DNA from: Aplectana chamaeleonis | Lineage: Eukaryota; Nematoda; Chromadorea; Rhabditida; Cosmocercidae | Length of the DNA stretch: 64,000 nucleotides | Reading direction: 5' to 3' | Assembly (NCBI GenBank): GCA_029168955.1 | Contig: JAPDOI010000186.1 | Coordinates: 868,001-932,000 of the forward strand | In this document: positions 49,915 through 62,969 of the stretch, piece by piece | Numbering within the stretch: position 1 is the stretch's first letter | How the letters are laid out: every line of letters starts with the position of its first letter | Notes under the pieces: generated by a model | The model's database searches: none | What the model was told of the DNA's origin: nothing | The model's input: the letters and a program-made list of their open reading frames with translations, nothing else | Made by a program: the position numbers and the translations under genes

Positions 49915-50536
49915 CTTATTTATTTATTTATTTATCTATCTATTTATTTATTTATTTATGAAATACGATGCATAAGGCAAACGTTGGAAACACAGTGCAT
50001 TAGTAACCCACAGATTGAGCGCAAATATGAATCACTGATACATAAGGAGCTCCAACCCACCACCGAGCCTACGGCTAAAAACACAGTAACGTTTTTCGCG
50101 CAATACGTTTGAATGATCTCACACCGGAACGAACGGCAGATACGCCTTCTCTAAAAGAAACAAAAAGCGACCCAGCCCGACAAGTAAACGAGCAGGACCT
50201 TAGGGTACTTTTTGGGATTGCATATGAAATTTTCTCTGTACCACCTCTGGTTCTAGAATGAACTATACGGTAAAATTTAGAAATATCTACTCTCATGATA
50301 CCTGATAACATTTTAGCGACAGTGACGACATCACAAACCTTCCGCCGAGATTCTATAGTGTGTAGTAACAACTCCCTGTTCCGGTTCTTCGAATTGGGTA
50401 TGCTACTGTGAGGCAATTGAAATGCCCTTGCAAATAATTTGCGTGTGAAATTCTCTTGGGTTCTCTCTAGCAAGTCAGTGGTCATAGTCAGTGGACTACG
50501 GTGGATAGAATCTGCGGTTTGATTTTCATAATTCTG
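49279..50536. mobile_element. Fold-back element split by a LINE, right arm
   Basis: Mirror of 40694-42003. Confidence 0.85.
49821..50481 (-). mobile_element. 5'-truncated non-LTR retrotransposon, right arm
   Basis: Mirror of the left-arm LINE (frame 50075-50485), flanked by TCATAGTC (49813-49820 and 50482-50489), the reverse complement of GACTATGA. The tail (TTTA)n is shorter (about 140 bp) and has variant units. Confidence 0.85.
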
Positions 50537-50605
50537 TCAATACCACACACGAACTGTGGGCAGAATTTCTGATCTTTGGCATTAGCTTGCAAACAAACAT
50601 CGGCT

Positions 50606-50800
50606 CTATCCTAGACGGGAGGGCCGCCTAAGATTTATGCATAGAAATGAACAAAAACTCTGATAAAAGAGTTGCTTAATACTGCTATCAATCATTGTTG
50701 TTTTGAATACTCAATAGATAAACCTGGATTGATAGCGTTTTCATTTGGTGGTTCATTTAATTTCTGTCCTGAATCCTGAATGGCCCACCGTCTAATGTAG
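50606..50800. mobile_element. MITE, CTAGGATAG family, right arm
   Basis: Mirror of 40430-40624, with ends CTATCCTAGACGGGAGG and CCCACCGTCTAATGTAG. Confidence 0.8.
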
Positions 50801-51914
50801 TACCCTCGTACCATACTTACTTCAGACACTCTAACGGACTGCCCACGGCACCTGCTGGCGATTCTTCTATTGAAACCTACGACAAGTACATGCCAAGATA
50901 GGAGTGATTCCAGATGGACACCCTTGTATTTAGAATCGTACACAGTAGTAGTGGCGTAGCATATCTTGACGAGCTAGAACCTGTTGTTAACAAGTTACGA
51001 CAGGTTAGAACGTCTAGCTTCTGATTATGCATGCGATGTGAGGCCCCAGTCAGAGTTGGTGCTATTTGTAACTGTAACCCGCCGTCAGCTGCAAACACCC
51101 GCTCGATCGATACGTATAAATACAACAGGCGGCATCGGCTTCTGACGCCGACCTGTGCCGCTGGCTTCTCCGGCTTCTTGGGTCTAATGGACCTTCTTTC
51201 TTCCTGTGCCGGCCCCTAAGCTTGCTTAGGCGGCTACACTTGAACCATCGGAAATCAAAAAGCATTCCAAACCTAGCTACACCCGTTTACCTTAGGCGAC
51301 GGGTATCCCAAATAGTTCTTAGCTACGAAACATAGCATTTTCGATTGTTTCTTCTTTTCTAGAGATAGATCTTCGTTTGTTTGATTGGTAGGGTGTATGA
51401 AGAATAGGAGTATTTTTGCTCAAGTTTGCTGTCTGTTTTTTCTTTGTCCCGGGCTTGTTAGTTTTTCTGTGCATCTCTTCTTATTATTATCACGCATTTG
51501 CCTTATGTGAGTGTAATAAACATATACATATTCGTATACCTCCTTAACTGTACCTTGAAGCACCGGTCATTCTTCCGTTTTATAAGGTCATGAAGTGACT
51601 TTTAATTTATTTTAATTTCTGTCATGATAAGGACAACCGCTGTTCAGAATTTACTAAACGTTTTCATGATCAACCGACACCCTGCTACTTTTATTGCCAA
51701 ATGAAGTAGATAAAGTGATGTTTTTGTTTCATGGACGCTGATTTGATTAACTCTTATTTTCTTCGTATATAAACCCTATTTAGAAGCGTTGATGCATATA
51801 AACAGCTAAGGAGTTGCAATGAGTGGTGAAGCGTAGGGGACCTGAAGAAAGGAGGGTTGTACGCTCTTTTTCAGACGCACATAGTGATTCTGATGTTCTG
51901 CGCTCTCTCCCTTG
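50801..51914. other. Arm sequence without recognised gene
   Basis: Mirror of 39131-40429 without the 190-bp segment and the TA run. Confidence 0.55.
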
Positions 51915-54880
51915 AGTCTCACACGTTTTCTACGACGACAGGCGCTCCCTCACTTGGGTCTCACACACTTCCTACGGCGCGCTCTCCCTCGGGTTTCACA
52001 CCTTTTATATGTCGTCCGGCGCTCTCCCACTTGGATCCCGCGCACTTCCTACGGCGTACGGAGCACTCTCACTCGGGTCCCGCACACTTTATACGGCGTC
52101 CGGCGAACTCCCTCTTGGATCCCGCATACTTCCTACGGCGTGCGGGGCACTCTCAGTTGGGTCCCGCGCACTTTCTACGGCGTCCGGCGCTCTCCCACTT
52201 GGGTCCCGTACACTTTCTACGTCGTCCGGAGCACTCTCACTCGGGTCCCGCACACTTTCTACGACGTAAGTGGCACTTCCACTTGGGTCCAGCATACTTC
52301 CTACGGCGTCCGGCGCACTCTCACTTGGGTCCCGCCCACTTTCTACGGCGTGCGGGGCACTCTCAGTTGGGTCCCGCGCACTTTCTACGGCGTCCGGCGC
52401 ACTCCCACTTGGGTCCCGCACACTTTCTACGGCGTCCGGCGCTCTCCCACTTGGGTTCCGTACACTTTCTACGTCGTCCGGAGCACTCTCACTCGGGTCC
52501 CGCACACTTTCTACGGCGTAAGGGGCACTTCCACTTGGGTCCAGCCTACTTTCTACGGCGTCCTGCGAACTCCCACTTGGATCCCGCACACTTCCTACGG
52601 CGTCCGGCGCACTCTCACTTGGGCCCCGCACGCTTTCTACAGCGTCCTGCGCACACTCACTTAGATCCCACGCACTTTCTACGGCGTCCGGCGCTCTCCA
52701 ACTTGGGTCCCGCACACTTTCTACGTCGTCCGGAGCACTCTCACTCGGGTCCCGCACACTTTCTACGACGTAAGTGGCACTTCCACTTGGGTCCAGCATA
52801 CTTCCTACGGCGTCCGGCGCACTCTCACTTGGGTCCCGCCCACTTTCTACGGCGTGCGGGGCACTCTCAGTTGGGTCCCGCGCACTTTCTACGGCGTCCG
52901 GCGCACTCCCACTTGGGTCCCGCACACCTTCTACGGCGCCCGGCCCTCTCCCACTTGGGTTCCGTACACTTTCTACGTCGTCCGGAGCACTCTCACTCGG
53001 TCCCGCACACTTTCTACGGCGTAAGGGGCACTTCCACTTGGGTCCAGCCTACTTTCTACGGCGTCCTGCGAACTCCCACTTGGATCCCGCACACTTCCTA
53101 CGGCGTCCGGCGCACTCTCACTTGGGCCCCGCACGCTTTCTACAGCGTCCTGCGCACACTCACTTAGATCCCACGCACTTTCTACGGCGTCCGGCGCTCT
53201 CCCACTTGGGTCCCGCACACTTTCTACGACGTAAGTGGCACTTCCACTTGGGTCCAGCATACTTCCTACGGCGTCCGGCGCACTCTCACTTGGGTCCCGC
53301 CCACTTTCTACGGCGTCCGGCGAACTCCCTCTTGGATCCCGCATACTTCCTACGGCGTGCGGGGCACTCTCAGTTGGGTCCCGCGCACTTTCTACGGCGT
53401 CCGGCGCTCTCCCACTTGGGTCCCGTACACTTTCTACGTCGTCCGGAGCACTCTCACTCGGGTCCCGCACACTTTCTACGACGTAAGTGGCACTTCCACT
53501 TGGGTCCAGCATACTTCCTACGGCGTCCGGCGCACTCTCACTTGGGTCCCGCCCACTTTCTACGGCGTGCGGGGCACTCTCAGTTGGGTCCCGCGCACTT
53601 TCTACGGCGTCCGGCGCACTCCCACTTGGGTCCCGCACACTTTCTACGGCGTCCGGCGCTCTCCCACTTGGGTTCCGTACACTTTCTACGTCGTCCGGAG
53701 CACTCTCACTCGGGTCCCGCACACTTTCTACGGCGTAAGGGGCACTTCCACTTGGGTCCAGCCTACTTTCTACGGCGTCCTGCGAACTCCCACTTGGATC
53801 CCGCACACTTCCTACGGCGTCCGGCGCACTCTCACTTGGGCCCCGCACGCTTTCTACAGCGTCCTGCGCACACTCACTTAGATCCCACGCACTTTCTACG
53901 GCGTCCGGCGCTCTCCAACTTGGGTCCCGCACACTTTCTACGGCGTCCGGCGCTCTCCCACTTGGGTCCCGCACACTTTCTACGACGTAAGTGGCACTTC
54001 CACTTGGGTCCAGCATACTTCCTACGGCGTCCGGCGCACTCTCACTTGGGTCCCGCCCACTTTCTACGGCGTGCGGGGCACTCTCACTTGGGTCCCGCGC
54101 ACTTTCTACGGCGTCCGGCGCACTCCCACTTGGGTCCCGCACACTTTCTACGGCGTCCGGCGCTCTCCCACTTGGGTTCCGTACACTTTCTACGTCGTCC
54201 GGAGCACTCTCACTCGGGTCCCGCACACTTTCTACGGCGTAAGGGGCACTTCCACTTGGGTCCAGCCTACTTTCTACGGCGTCCTGCGAACTCCCACTTG
54301 GATCCCGCACACTTCCTACGGCGTCCGGCGCACTCTCACTTGGGCCCCGCACGCTTTCTACAGCGTCCTGCGCACACTCACTTAGATCCCACGCACTTTC
54401 TACGGCGTCCGGCGCTCTCCAACTTGGGTCCCGCACACTTTCTACGGCGTCCGGCGCTCTCCCACTTGGGTCCCGCACACTTTCTACGACGTAAGTGGCA
54501 CTTCCACTTGGGTCCAGCATACTTCCTACGGCGTCCGGCGCACTCTCACTTGGGTCCCGCCCACTTTCTACGGCGTGCGGGGCACTCTCACTTGGGTCCC
54601 GCGCACTTTTTACGGCGTCCTGCGAACTCCCACTTGGACCCCGCAACTTTCCTACGGTGTCCGGCGCACTCCCACTTGGGTCTCTCACACTTTCTACGGC
54701 GTCCTGCGCACTCCCTTTTGAATCCCGCACACTTCCTACGGCGTTCGGCGCACTTCCTTAATGGGTCCCTCACACTTTCTACGGCCTCTGGCGCTACCAT
54801 TTGGGTCCCGTACCCTTCCTATGATGTACTGCAAATCACTTCTAAGGTCCTGCACCCTTACCCTGATGTCCTGCCCACTT
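51915..54880 (-). repeat. Satellite B, expanded right-arm array
   Basis: About 70 units of 42 bp (GCGTCCGGCGCACTCTCACTT then GGGTCCCGCCCACTTTCTACG). A higher-order period of 504 bp (12 units) is visible: the variant starting ATGGCACTTCC-like (TAAGTGGCACTTCC) recurs at about 52267, 52771, 53484, 53988 and 54492. Frames of 749 and 436 codons (plus) and 585 codons (minus) have 14-residue repeats and are array artefacts. Confidence 0.95.
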
Positions 54881-55029
54881 TCGGAGCTTATTCCCGTAGG
54901 GTTGCCCACCATGAAAGTAAACGGTCAAACAAACACACAGAGAAACGCACACATACATACATACATACATACACACACGCACACACAAATTTACCAAAAT
55001 ATGTAAGTAGGATGTTGGGGTGAGTTTGG

Positions 55030-55560
55030 GAAAATCGCCCGGTCTGGCCGACTAGAGCCTACTGAAAGTGATGACGATGTTTTCGTGACCAACAGGATTG
55101 CACCTGTTCATAGAATTAGTGAAGGAGAGTAAAGTGAAGAAACGGAGGTAGCAGTGTGGATAGCTTCCTTGTGATACGCAACGTATCATTATCGGCCCTC
55201 CCACCCGGCGTTTTTCTCACCCTCCCCCCGTCATTCACGTATTGCATGGATATCAACCACGCCGGCCACAGTGGGTGATTCTCTCAACCTCATATCACCA
55301 TTTTCGTCATACGTATCGACAAGGCGGTGTGACGGCGGGTGACGGCAGGCCATTCCGGGTGTTTTTCCACCCCATTTCCATTGCTTTCTGTGTGTGTCGA
55401 CCGGGCTGCCTACGTCGGTTCAACCAAGTCTGACAGGGACCCCAAGTCTGTATATCCCTGATTAGCATTTTGTTGAAATCTTATGCTAAGTTCCTCAGTT
55501 CCCTTTAAAAAGAATGTTGCTGAAAGGACTGCAAACCTTTCTCCAACGCTAGGATAGACT
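55030..55560. other. Right-arm mirror of 33911-34461
   Basis: No gene recognised; blocks shared with 17430-18600. Confidence 0.55.
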
Positions 55561-55880
55561 AGAAATTATGAAGGAACAGTACCTACCATAGCGGATATTC
55601 CCCTCCTCGAGCAAACCAGGGGTGGTAGTAAATGGGTAGATAACCGCGAGTTAACTCGCGGTTAATCCGCGGTTAACCGCAGCTGACCGCGAGCTTTTTA
55701 GCTGACGATTTTTGGAGATGCGCTAGGCATTTCTGAAACTAAGCACACGCATGGCACTGTATGAGCCACTAGATACGCATTGTGAAAAATAAATTTCACA
55801 AAAAATGGTCCGTTATCCCTTTTTTTTTGAGGAAAAATAGTGATTTAGAAATTTTTTCTGAAGCTTTTTTGAGCTTTTTT

Positions 55881-56098
55881 CAGCTCGCGGTAAGTTCGCG
55901 CAAAACTGCAACTTAACGCGAGCTGACAGAAAGAAAGGAAATAGTGTGTAAACGAAGAAAAAGATGGATAGCTTCCGAAAAAGTCCTCCGGAGGACTTTT
56001 TCGAAAGCTATCCATCTTTTTCTTCATTCACACACTATTTCCATTTTCTCTGTCAGCTCTCGTTAAGTTGCAGTTTTGCGCAGACTTAACGCGAGATC
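55881..56098. repeat. Long hairpin, right arm
   Basis: Mirror of 33372-33591, centred at 55989/55990 on AGTCCTCC|GGAGGACT. The centre pairs more perfectly than the left-arm copy. Confidence 0.8.
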
Positions 56099-56149
56099 AC
56101 ATACGACAACTCGTATTAATTACGCTTACGCTTGCTGAAGAGTATACAT

Positions 56150-56470
56150 TCCATCCGCCGGAGTCGGTTTCGGATATCCGGGTCGGATAATCCGATTGGA
56201 TAACTATCCAAAATCCGATTCGACGTCAAAATGGCGATTTCGGATGGATCCGAAATCCTATCAGACGAAAAAACACGATATCCGAAATATCCGATATCTG
56301 GAGAGAAGAAAACCGAAGGATTCGATCAGAAAACCGGATAATCGGATAGAAAAATGGCTGAAAACGGATAATCTATCGGATCGAAATCGGATGAAAATCG
56401 GATAATTCACGGACGAGAATCGGATGAATCCGGAAAAAAAACCGGATAGAATTGCGTTCATTTCACTCAA
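56150..56470. repeat. ATCCG simple repeat, right arm (2)
   Basis: Mirror of 33010-33310. Confidence 0.8.
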
Positions 56471-56530
56471 TTCAGCAATCGCCCCCTAAAGGTAATTCCT
56501 GACCCACCGCCCACTGTTTGCGCCCTGTTC

Positions 56531-56703
56531 GGGGTGGTAGCCATTGTGTGTTTCAACTCCTGAAGAGGCTAAAAAATTGGGGGGGGGGGTTAGCGAGGTT
56601 CCTGATTGGACGCAACACGGAGCTAGCGACAGCCCACTCGCTGCGTCTCTTCCGTTTCTTCCGCCTCTTCAGGGGTTGGATGACACCATGGCCACCACCC
56701 CCT
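56531..56703. mobile_element. Small inverted-repeat element (right arm)
   Basis: Mirror of 32771-32943. Confidence 0.75.
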
Positions 56704-56860
56704 TGGTCGAAATTTGAAATCAATATCCGTTGACGTGCACGACGCAAATGACGATGATGTGCATCTGTGATTTACTCGCGCACGTGTACATTGCGACATT
56801 GTTGGCGCCCGAATTGAAATCTCGAAATCTAGAAGGTTCTTTAATCGACTATTCTTCTTC

Positions 56861-57900
56861 TCAGCCATGAGAGAGCATCACATCAGAGGCGCAGAAAGTT
56901 GGCAACCTCACTTGGCTTGTACCATAACTCTTGAGCAGACAGGGTGTAGGTTTGACCGGGCATGAAAATAGATGCAACGAATCATGTCCAACACGTTGAC
57001 AATCAGGACATTTATCGTGGACTGACTGGTCAATCCTGTATGCGTAGGCCTTGACGTAGATGGAATGCCTGCATCGCCGACCTGCTAGGATGGCTCGAGT
57101 ACGCCTGGGCAGATCAGCTTCATTATCCTCGACTCGAGAAATCGTCGACCATCGAGGAGGCACACCGTCATGTATGGGATTGGGCTGAACAACAGACAGG
57201 TATTTTGCCACGAAACGCGTATTCTCAGCCATCTGCAGTCTTCTGCGCAAAAGCTCGGAGGTAGCCCAACGTTGATGGTCAACTGCACACAGGGCAGCAT
57301 AGAGCGTGTGCGTATGTTGCGAGTTTGGTGGTCGGGTGATAGGAGGGAACAGTTGGGATGGGTCGGATTCTTGACGATGCCAATGAGGTAATGCTGAGAC
57401 TGCAACAATCAGTTCTGCTTGAAGAGGAGCAGTCCGGTTTCCTGGTGGAGATGGTGGATAGGCGTCGATTTGTAACATCCTGTAACCAGCCTGAGCGCAG
57501 TAATCTGCGCTCGCTGCAGTCTTGCACCAAAAGATTTCAGACAGATGTCTAGTTCAAATGGAGGCATCATATTTCAAAACAGGCAGTAACATGGCTTTAT
57601 ATGTACGTTGTACTTCCTTTGTGCTGGCCCAGGCGGTGTCAGCAAGGGCACGAAGAATGTTTTTGCGTGAATTGGCTGCAGCTGCACGTAAAGCCGAGTT
57701 CGCTCAGATGAGTCCGGGCGGAGCAAGAAGCGGAACGTTCGATCTTAGCGAAATGCAACACTGATTAAGAGATTTTGACATGATAAACCTGATGAGCCCT
57801 ACTTCGACCGGCCTTCTCGTGGAAACGTAGAGAGATCCAGGAAAGGTGTTTCACACCTGTACTTGTATTGTGCCACAGCCGACCACGTCGCGAGGGGTGC
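56861..57900 (-). pseudogene. 5'-truncated Jockey-like LINE, right arm
   Basis: Mirror of 31507-32612. The final frame (205 codons) keeps CPDCQRVGHDSLHLFSCP and has only one copy of the 84-bp unit. Upstream frames again carry broken reverse-transcriptase C-terminal motifs. Confidence 0.75.
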
Positions 57901-58389
57901 GGCCCCAAATATTTAGTTGCCCAGGATTTGCTGAGCTACATTCCTTTCAAAACGTCAGACCTTGAAAAATTCTCTGTATCAACATGTAGTCGTTGAGAAG
58001 TATGGGCGCAGTGAGGTCGAGTCCTATTGTGATGAAGCTGACTCGGACAGCGACGAATCCACTTTCGGAGAGGAAGATGTGTCGGAAAACGACACCGGAA
58101 TAGTAGACTGAACGCGGGTCCTCAAATGCGCATTAAAACAACCATATCAGTCAAAGATCTCCAAATATGTCTTGTTTTATGGTCACCACGATAGTTTGTT
58201 GTAATTTTTTCCAATCTGAAGGTTGGCTAGTACCGGTCTAACTGCTCATGTGAACTATTGCTTTAAAATTTCCCGAAACCGGTGATTTGTTTGTTTCTAC
58301 GAGTAACATATGAAGATTACATTTGGTTTAAACTGGTATTTGCTTGAATACTCGGATTTGAATCCTCGGTACTAATGAAAATTTTCTTA

Positions 58390-58600
58390 TCCGTTGTTTT
58401 GTCCGAATTACCTGGTGGATCCGATTTTATCCGATCGGATATCCGATAACCGATCCGGTCGAAAACTCTAGTTTCGGATAGGATCCGTTATCCGAAAATC
58501 TCGTTTGGGCCAGTATCCGTTTTATCCGATGAGTTGCTTTTGCGAAATCGGCAATATCCGAAAATCTGATCCGACGCGATTTTGGCCATCGGATGGAATG
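58390..58600. repeat. ATCCGAT simple repeat, right arm (1)
   Basis: Mirror of 30850-31010. Confidence 0.7.
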
Positions 58601-58624
58601 TATACTGAAGAGTACGCAAGTCGT

Positions 58625-59100
58625 CGGGAAAGGGGTGCAGGACTTTGATGATTTGGTGCAGTACCACAGTGTGAGTGCGCAGGATGTGTGCGGGACCTCC
58701 TGGGGTTTTGCAGGACCCCACTGGGGGTGTGCAGGATATGTGCAGAACCCCACAGGGGTGTGTGCAGGATGTGTGCAGGACCCCATCGGGAGTGTGCAGG
58801 ATGTGTGCAGGAACCCACCAGGGGTGTGCAGGACCCTACTGGGAGTGTGCAGGATGTGTGCAGAACCCCATTGGGAATGTGCAGGATATGTGAAGGACCC
58901 CACTGAGGGTATGCAGGACCCTCGTGGGAGTGTGCAGGATGTGTGCACACCCCCTGAGGGTGTAGGACCCGAGTGGGAGTGTGCACGATGTGTGCAGGCC
59001 CACATTGGGAGTGTACAGGATGTTTGCAGGACCCCAACAGGGGTGTGCAGGACCATAGTGGGAGTGTGCAGGACCCCAATGGGAGTGTGCAGGATTGCAT
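58625..59100 (+). repeat. Satellite A, right arm (mirror of A3)
   Basis: Units GTGCAGGACCCCACTGGGGGT with GTGCAGGATGT spacers. No fold-back element is inserted; GGTGCAGTACCACAGTGTGAG runs straight into GTGCGCAGGATGTG. Confidence 0.9.
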
Positions 59101-59689
59101 TATCGTCACGCTATCTCCGGAGCAGGGCGGTTGTTTCTTCGATTTCACCATTGTGTTTTCTCGAAAACAACCGCTCGGATTTTATGATAAAGCTGTCATA
59201 GCAGCCCCCATCTAGAACTTGACGATACACGAAAAATATAAGCATATCAATCATTGCATGTGTCTTTCAGACACAGACATCATTCCATTTTTTGATAATA
59301 AAATGCATGATGTTGGTCACTAACGTTTCTCGCATTGCGAGTCTGAGATTGTCCTCCTACGCTTTTGATTTTCTGCCGGACTCTAACACGTTACTGCTTT
59401 TACTGCATACAATAACGCATTCGTTATCATGTTTTGTTCAAGAGTTGTTAAGGTACCCCTTCGTCCACTGATCTGTAAGAGCGTGCTTGTAAGAATGAAT
59501 GATACCGCTCTCGGAAATCGAAGTGTTTACATGAAGTTTCCGTGATAACACTGACTGATAACGTTATGAGGCATATTACATCAGCACAGATTTTCATTTT
59601 CGTGGATGAATCATTCCATTTTCACGAGTACCCCCCCCTTCCCAACTTGTTTAGCATCCACATATCTGCCATTCCTACTATAAGTACTG

Positions 59690-60345
59690 CACACATGCAC
59701 ATGACCCCCTGCACACTCACAGTGAAGTACTACGCACATTTCACGACGTCTTCCTCAGCCGTACTGGCGTCCTGCACACTTTTCACAACGTCCTGCGCAT
59801 GCCCACTCGGGTCCTGCACACTTTCTGTGATGTCCTGCACCCTGCACACATCCTGCACACTCCCAATGGGGTCCTGCACACCCCCAGTGGGATCCTGCAC
59901 ACATCCTGCACACCCCCACTGGGGTCCTACACCCTCAGGGGGTGTGCACACATCCTGCACACTTCCACGAGGGTCCTGCACACCCCCAGTAGGGTCCTGC
60001 ACACACCTTGCACACTCCCAATGGGGTCCTGCACACGCCCACTCGGGTCTTGCACACCTCCAGTGGGGCCGAGCACACATCCTCCACACCCTCCAGTGGG
60101 GTCCTGCACATATCTTGCACACTCTCACTGGGTCCTGTACAACCCCGGTGGGGTCATGCACACATACTGCACATACCCAGTGGGGTCCTGCACATCCACA
60201 GTGGGGTCTTGCACACATCCTGCTCACTCCTGATGGGGTTCTGCACACTTTCCATGATGTCCTGCCCACTCCTACTCAGGTCCTTCACACTTTTCACAAC
60301 ATCCTGCGCACGCCCACTCGAATCCTGCACACCTTCTACCGCGTC
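59690..60345 (-). repeat. Satellite A, right arm (mirror of A1 and A2)
   Basis: One uninterrupted array of GTCCTGCACACTCCC-type units. The TIR element that splits A1 from A2 is absent. Confidence 0.9.
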
Positions 60346-60626
60346 CTGATCACTTTTTCAGCAAGTAGAAAGATTTGTAAGCTCGCATAAACCTGGCGGT
60401 TAACTCACGTAAAGTTGGTGGTTAACTCGCAGTTCAAAGGTGATGGTTAACTGGCGTTGAAAATGCATTTACTACAACCCCAGGGGTGCAGGAGACTGTT
60501 CCGAAGCAGTAACCTCATCGGTAAGAACAGAATCGGAAATACTGAGCATAGACGACCGCCGGCAGCCTCAGCTCACTATGAATAACAACATCTCGAGTCG
60601 GAGTGGTGTTTTTACCCCACATTTTG

Positions 60627-62585
60627 TGCACTCCCAGTTCAGTCCCGCCCACTTTTCCCGGCACGCTGTGCACTCCCGCTTGGGTCCCGTCCACAGTTCT
60701 CGGCGCCCTGTGGACTCCTAGTTGGGTCCCACACACTTTTACCGGCGCGCTGTGCACTCCCACTTGGGTCCCGTCAACAGTTCCCTGCGCTCTGTGCACT
60801 CCCAGTTCAGTCCCGCCCACTTTTCCCGGCACGCTGTGCACTCCCAGTTCAGTCCCGCCCACTTTTCCCGGCACGCTGTGCACTCCCGCTTGGGTCCCGT
60901 CCACAGTTCTCGGCGCTCTGTGGACTCCTAGTTGGGTCCCACCCACTTTTACCGGCGCGCTGTGCACTCCCACTTGGGTCCCGTCCACAGTTCCCGGCGC
61001 TCTGTGCACTCCCAGTTCAGTCCCGCCCACTTTTCCCGGCACGCTGTGCACTCCCGCTTGGGTCCCGTCCACAGTTCTCGGCGCTCTGTGGACTCCTAGT
61101 TGGGTCCCACCCACATTTACCGGCGCGCTGTGCACTCCCACTTGGGTCCCGTCCACAGTTCCCGGCGCTCTGTGCACTCCCAGTTCAGTCCCGTCCACTT
61201 TTCCCGGCACGCTGTGCACTCCCGCTTGGATCCCGTCCACAGTTCTCGGCGCCCTGTGCACTCCCACTTGGGTCCCGTCCACAGTTCCCGGCGCTCTGTG
61301 CACTCCCAGTTCAGTCCCGCCCACTTTTCCCGGCACGCTGTGCACTCCCGCTCGGGTCCCGTCCACAGTTCTCGGCGCTCTGTGGACTCCTAGTTGGGTC
61401 CCACCCACATTTACCGGCGCGCTGTGCACTCCCACTTGGATCCCGTCCACAGTTCTCGGCGCTCTGTGCACTCCCAGTTCAGTCCCGCCCACTTTTCCCG
61501 GCACGCTGTGCACTCCCAGTTCAGTCCCGCCCACTTTTCCTGGCACGCTGTGCACTCCCGCTTGGGTCCCGTCCACAGTTCTCGGCGCTCTGTGTACTCC
61601 TAGTTGGGTCCCACCCCCTTTTACCGGCGCGCTGTGCACTCCCACTTGGGTCCCTTCCGCAGTTCCCGGCGCTTTGTGCACTCCCAGTTCAGTCCCGCCC
61701 ACTTTTCCTGGCACGCTGTGCACTCCCGCTTGGGTCCCGTCCACAGTTCTCGGCGCTCTGTGGACTCCTAGTTGGGTCCCACCCCCTTTTACCGGCGCGC
61801 TGTGCACTCCCACTTGGGTCCCGTCCGCAGTTCCCGGCGCTTTGTGCACTCCCAGTTCAGTCCCGCCCACTTTTCCTGGCACGCTGTGCACTCCCGCTTG
61901 GGTCCCGTCCACAGTTCTCGGCGCTCTGTGGACTCCTAGTTGGGTCCCACCCCCTTTTACCGGCGCGCTGTGCACTCCCACTTGGGTCCCTTCCGCAGTT
62001 CCCGGCGCTTTGTGCACTCCCAGTTCAGTCCCGCTCACTTTTCCTGGCACGCTGTGCACTCCCGCTTGGATCCCGTCCACAGTTCTCGGCGCCCTGTGCA
62101 CTCCCACTTGGGTCCCGTCCACAGTTCCCGGCGCTCTGTGCACTCCCAGTTCAGTCCCGCCCACTTTTCCCGGCACGCTGTGCACTCCCGCTCGGGTCCC
62201 GTCCACAGTTCTCGGCGCTCTGTGGACTCCTAGTTGGGTCCCACCCACATTTACCGGCGCGCTGTGCACTCCCACTTGGGTCCCGTCCACAGTTCCCGGC
62301 GCTCTGTGCACTCCCAGTTCAGTCCCGCCCACTTTTCCCGGCACGCTGTGCACTCCCGCTCGGGTCCCGTCCACAGTTCTCGGCGCTCTGTGGACTCCTA
62401 GTTGGGTCCCACCCACATTTACCGGCGCGCTGTGCACTCCTACTTGGGTCCCGTCCACAGTTCTCGGCGCTCTGTGGACTCCTAGTTGGGTCCCGCCCAC
62501 TTTTACCGGCGCGCTGTGCACTCCCTTTCAAGTCCCGTCCACTTTTCCCGGCGCTCTACGCACTCCAAGTTGGGAACCGACCACT
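60627..62585. repeat. Satellite C
   Basis: About 46 units of 42 bp in four recurring types, for example CACTCCCAGTTCAGTCCCGCC + CACTTTTCCCGGCACGCTGTG, often in the order a-b-c-d (168 bp). Read on the minus strand, a unit contains GGGACCCAAGTGGGAGTGCAC, so it shares its core with satellites A and B. Frames of 728 (plus) and 668 (minus) codons are artefacts of the 3n period. Confidence 0.96.
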
Positions 62586-62969
62586 TTATACAGCTCTTGG
62601 CGCTCTTCAATTTGTGTTCCGCACACGGAGCACATTGTCCCTGATGGACCTGAGGCACAACGTCTCTCAAGCTCTATTGAGTCTTATCACGTTATCACTC
62701 CATTTCTATTGAAAGACCGACGAAACTTCTTATCACTAAATTCCTTCAGACACACACACACACACATTTTGAAAATCGCAATTTTTTGATATCTCGAGGC
62801 CCACTGTGGGAATTTTTCTGAAATTTGGGTAATGTTGAGAACAATTACTGCTCTATCTTTTGTGAAAGTCCCTTGTTTCAAGATTTCTCCCGAACCAAGA
62901 TTCTGGAATGAGGGTGTGCGCAGAAGCAATCCTTTTTCAAATCAGGTGCGGCTTCGCGCGCACCACAAT
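62586..62969. other. No gene recognised
   Basis: Junction between satellite C and the segmental repeat; contains a short (CA)n run at 62750-62766 and a GCGGCTTCGCGCGCACC hairpin near 62946. Confidence 0.5.

Larger units (their letters stand above)
55621..60479 (-). mobile_element. Composite element with GGTGGTAGTAAATG ends, right-arm copy
   Basis: Ends GGTGGTAGTAAATG (55621-55634) and CATTTACTACAACC (60466-60479) are flanked by CCAGG (55616-55620 and 60480-60484), the same insertion as at 21667-33847. At 4859 bp it is close to the form before the nested insertions. The order of contents is: hairpin, ATCCG repeats, small inverted-repeat element, LINE fragment, satellite A in two facing arrays. 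Confidence 0.78.
45749..60621 (-). repeat. Right arm of the large imperfect palindrome
   Basis: Inverted partner of 21525-45037. It ends at TTTTTACCCCACA (60621), where satellite C begins. Right-only features are the fold-back element at 48315-48877 and the expansion of satellite B. It lacks the RTE element, the 4.7-kb fold-back element and the 2.1-kb TIR element. Confidence 0.93.

Noticed and set aside
51857..55023. Frames of 436, 749 and 585 codons
   Set aside because: They follow the 42-bp period of satellite B exactly, exist on both strands and show no non-repeat domain.
60515..62789. Frames of 668 and 728 codons on opposite strands
   Set aside because: Artefact of satellite C (42-bp period); both strands being open rules out a simple coding explanation.
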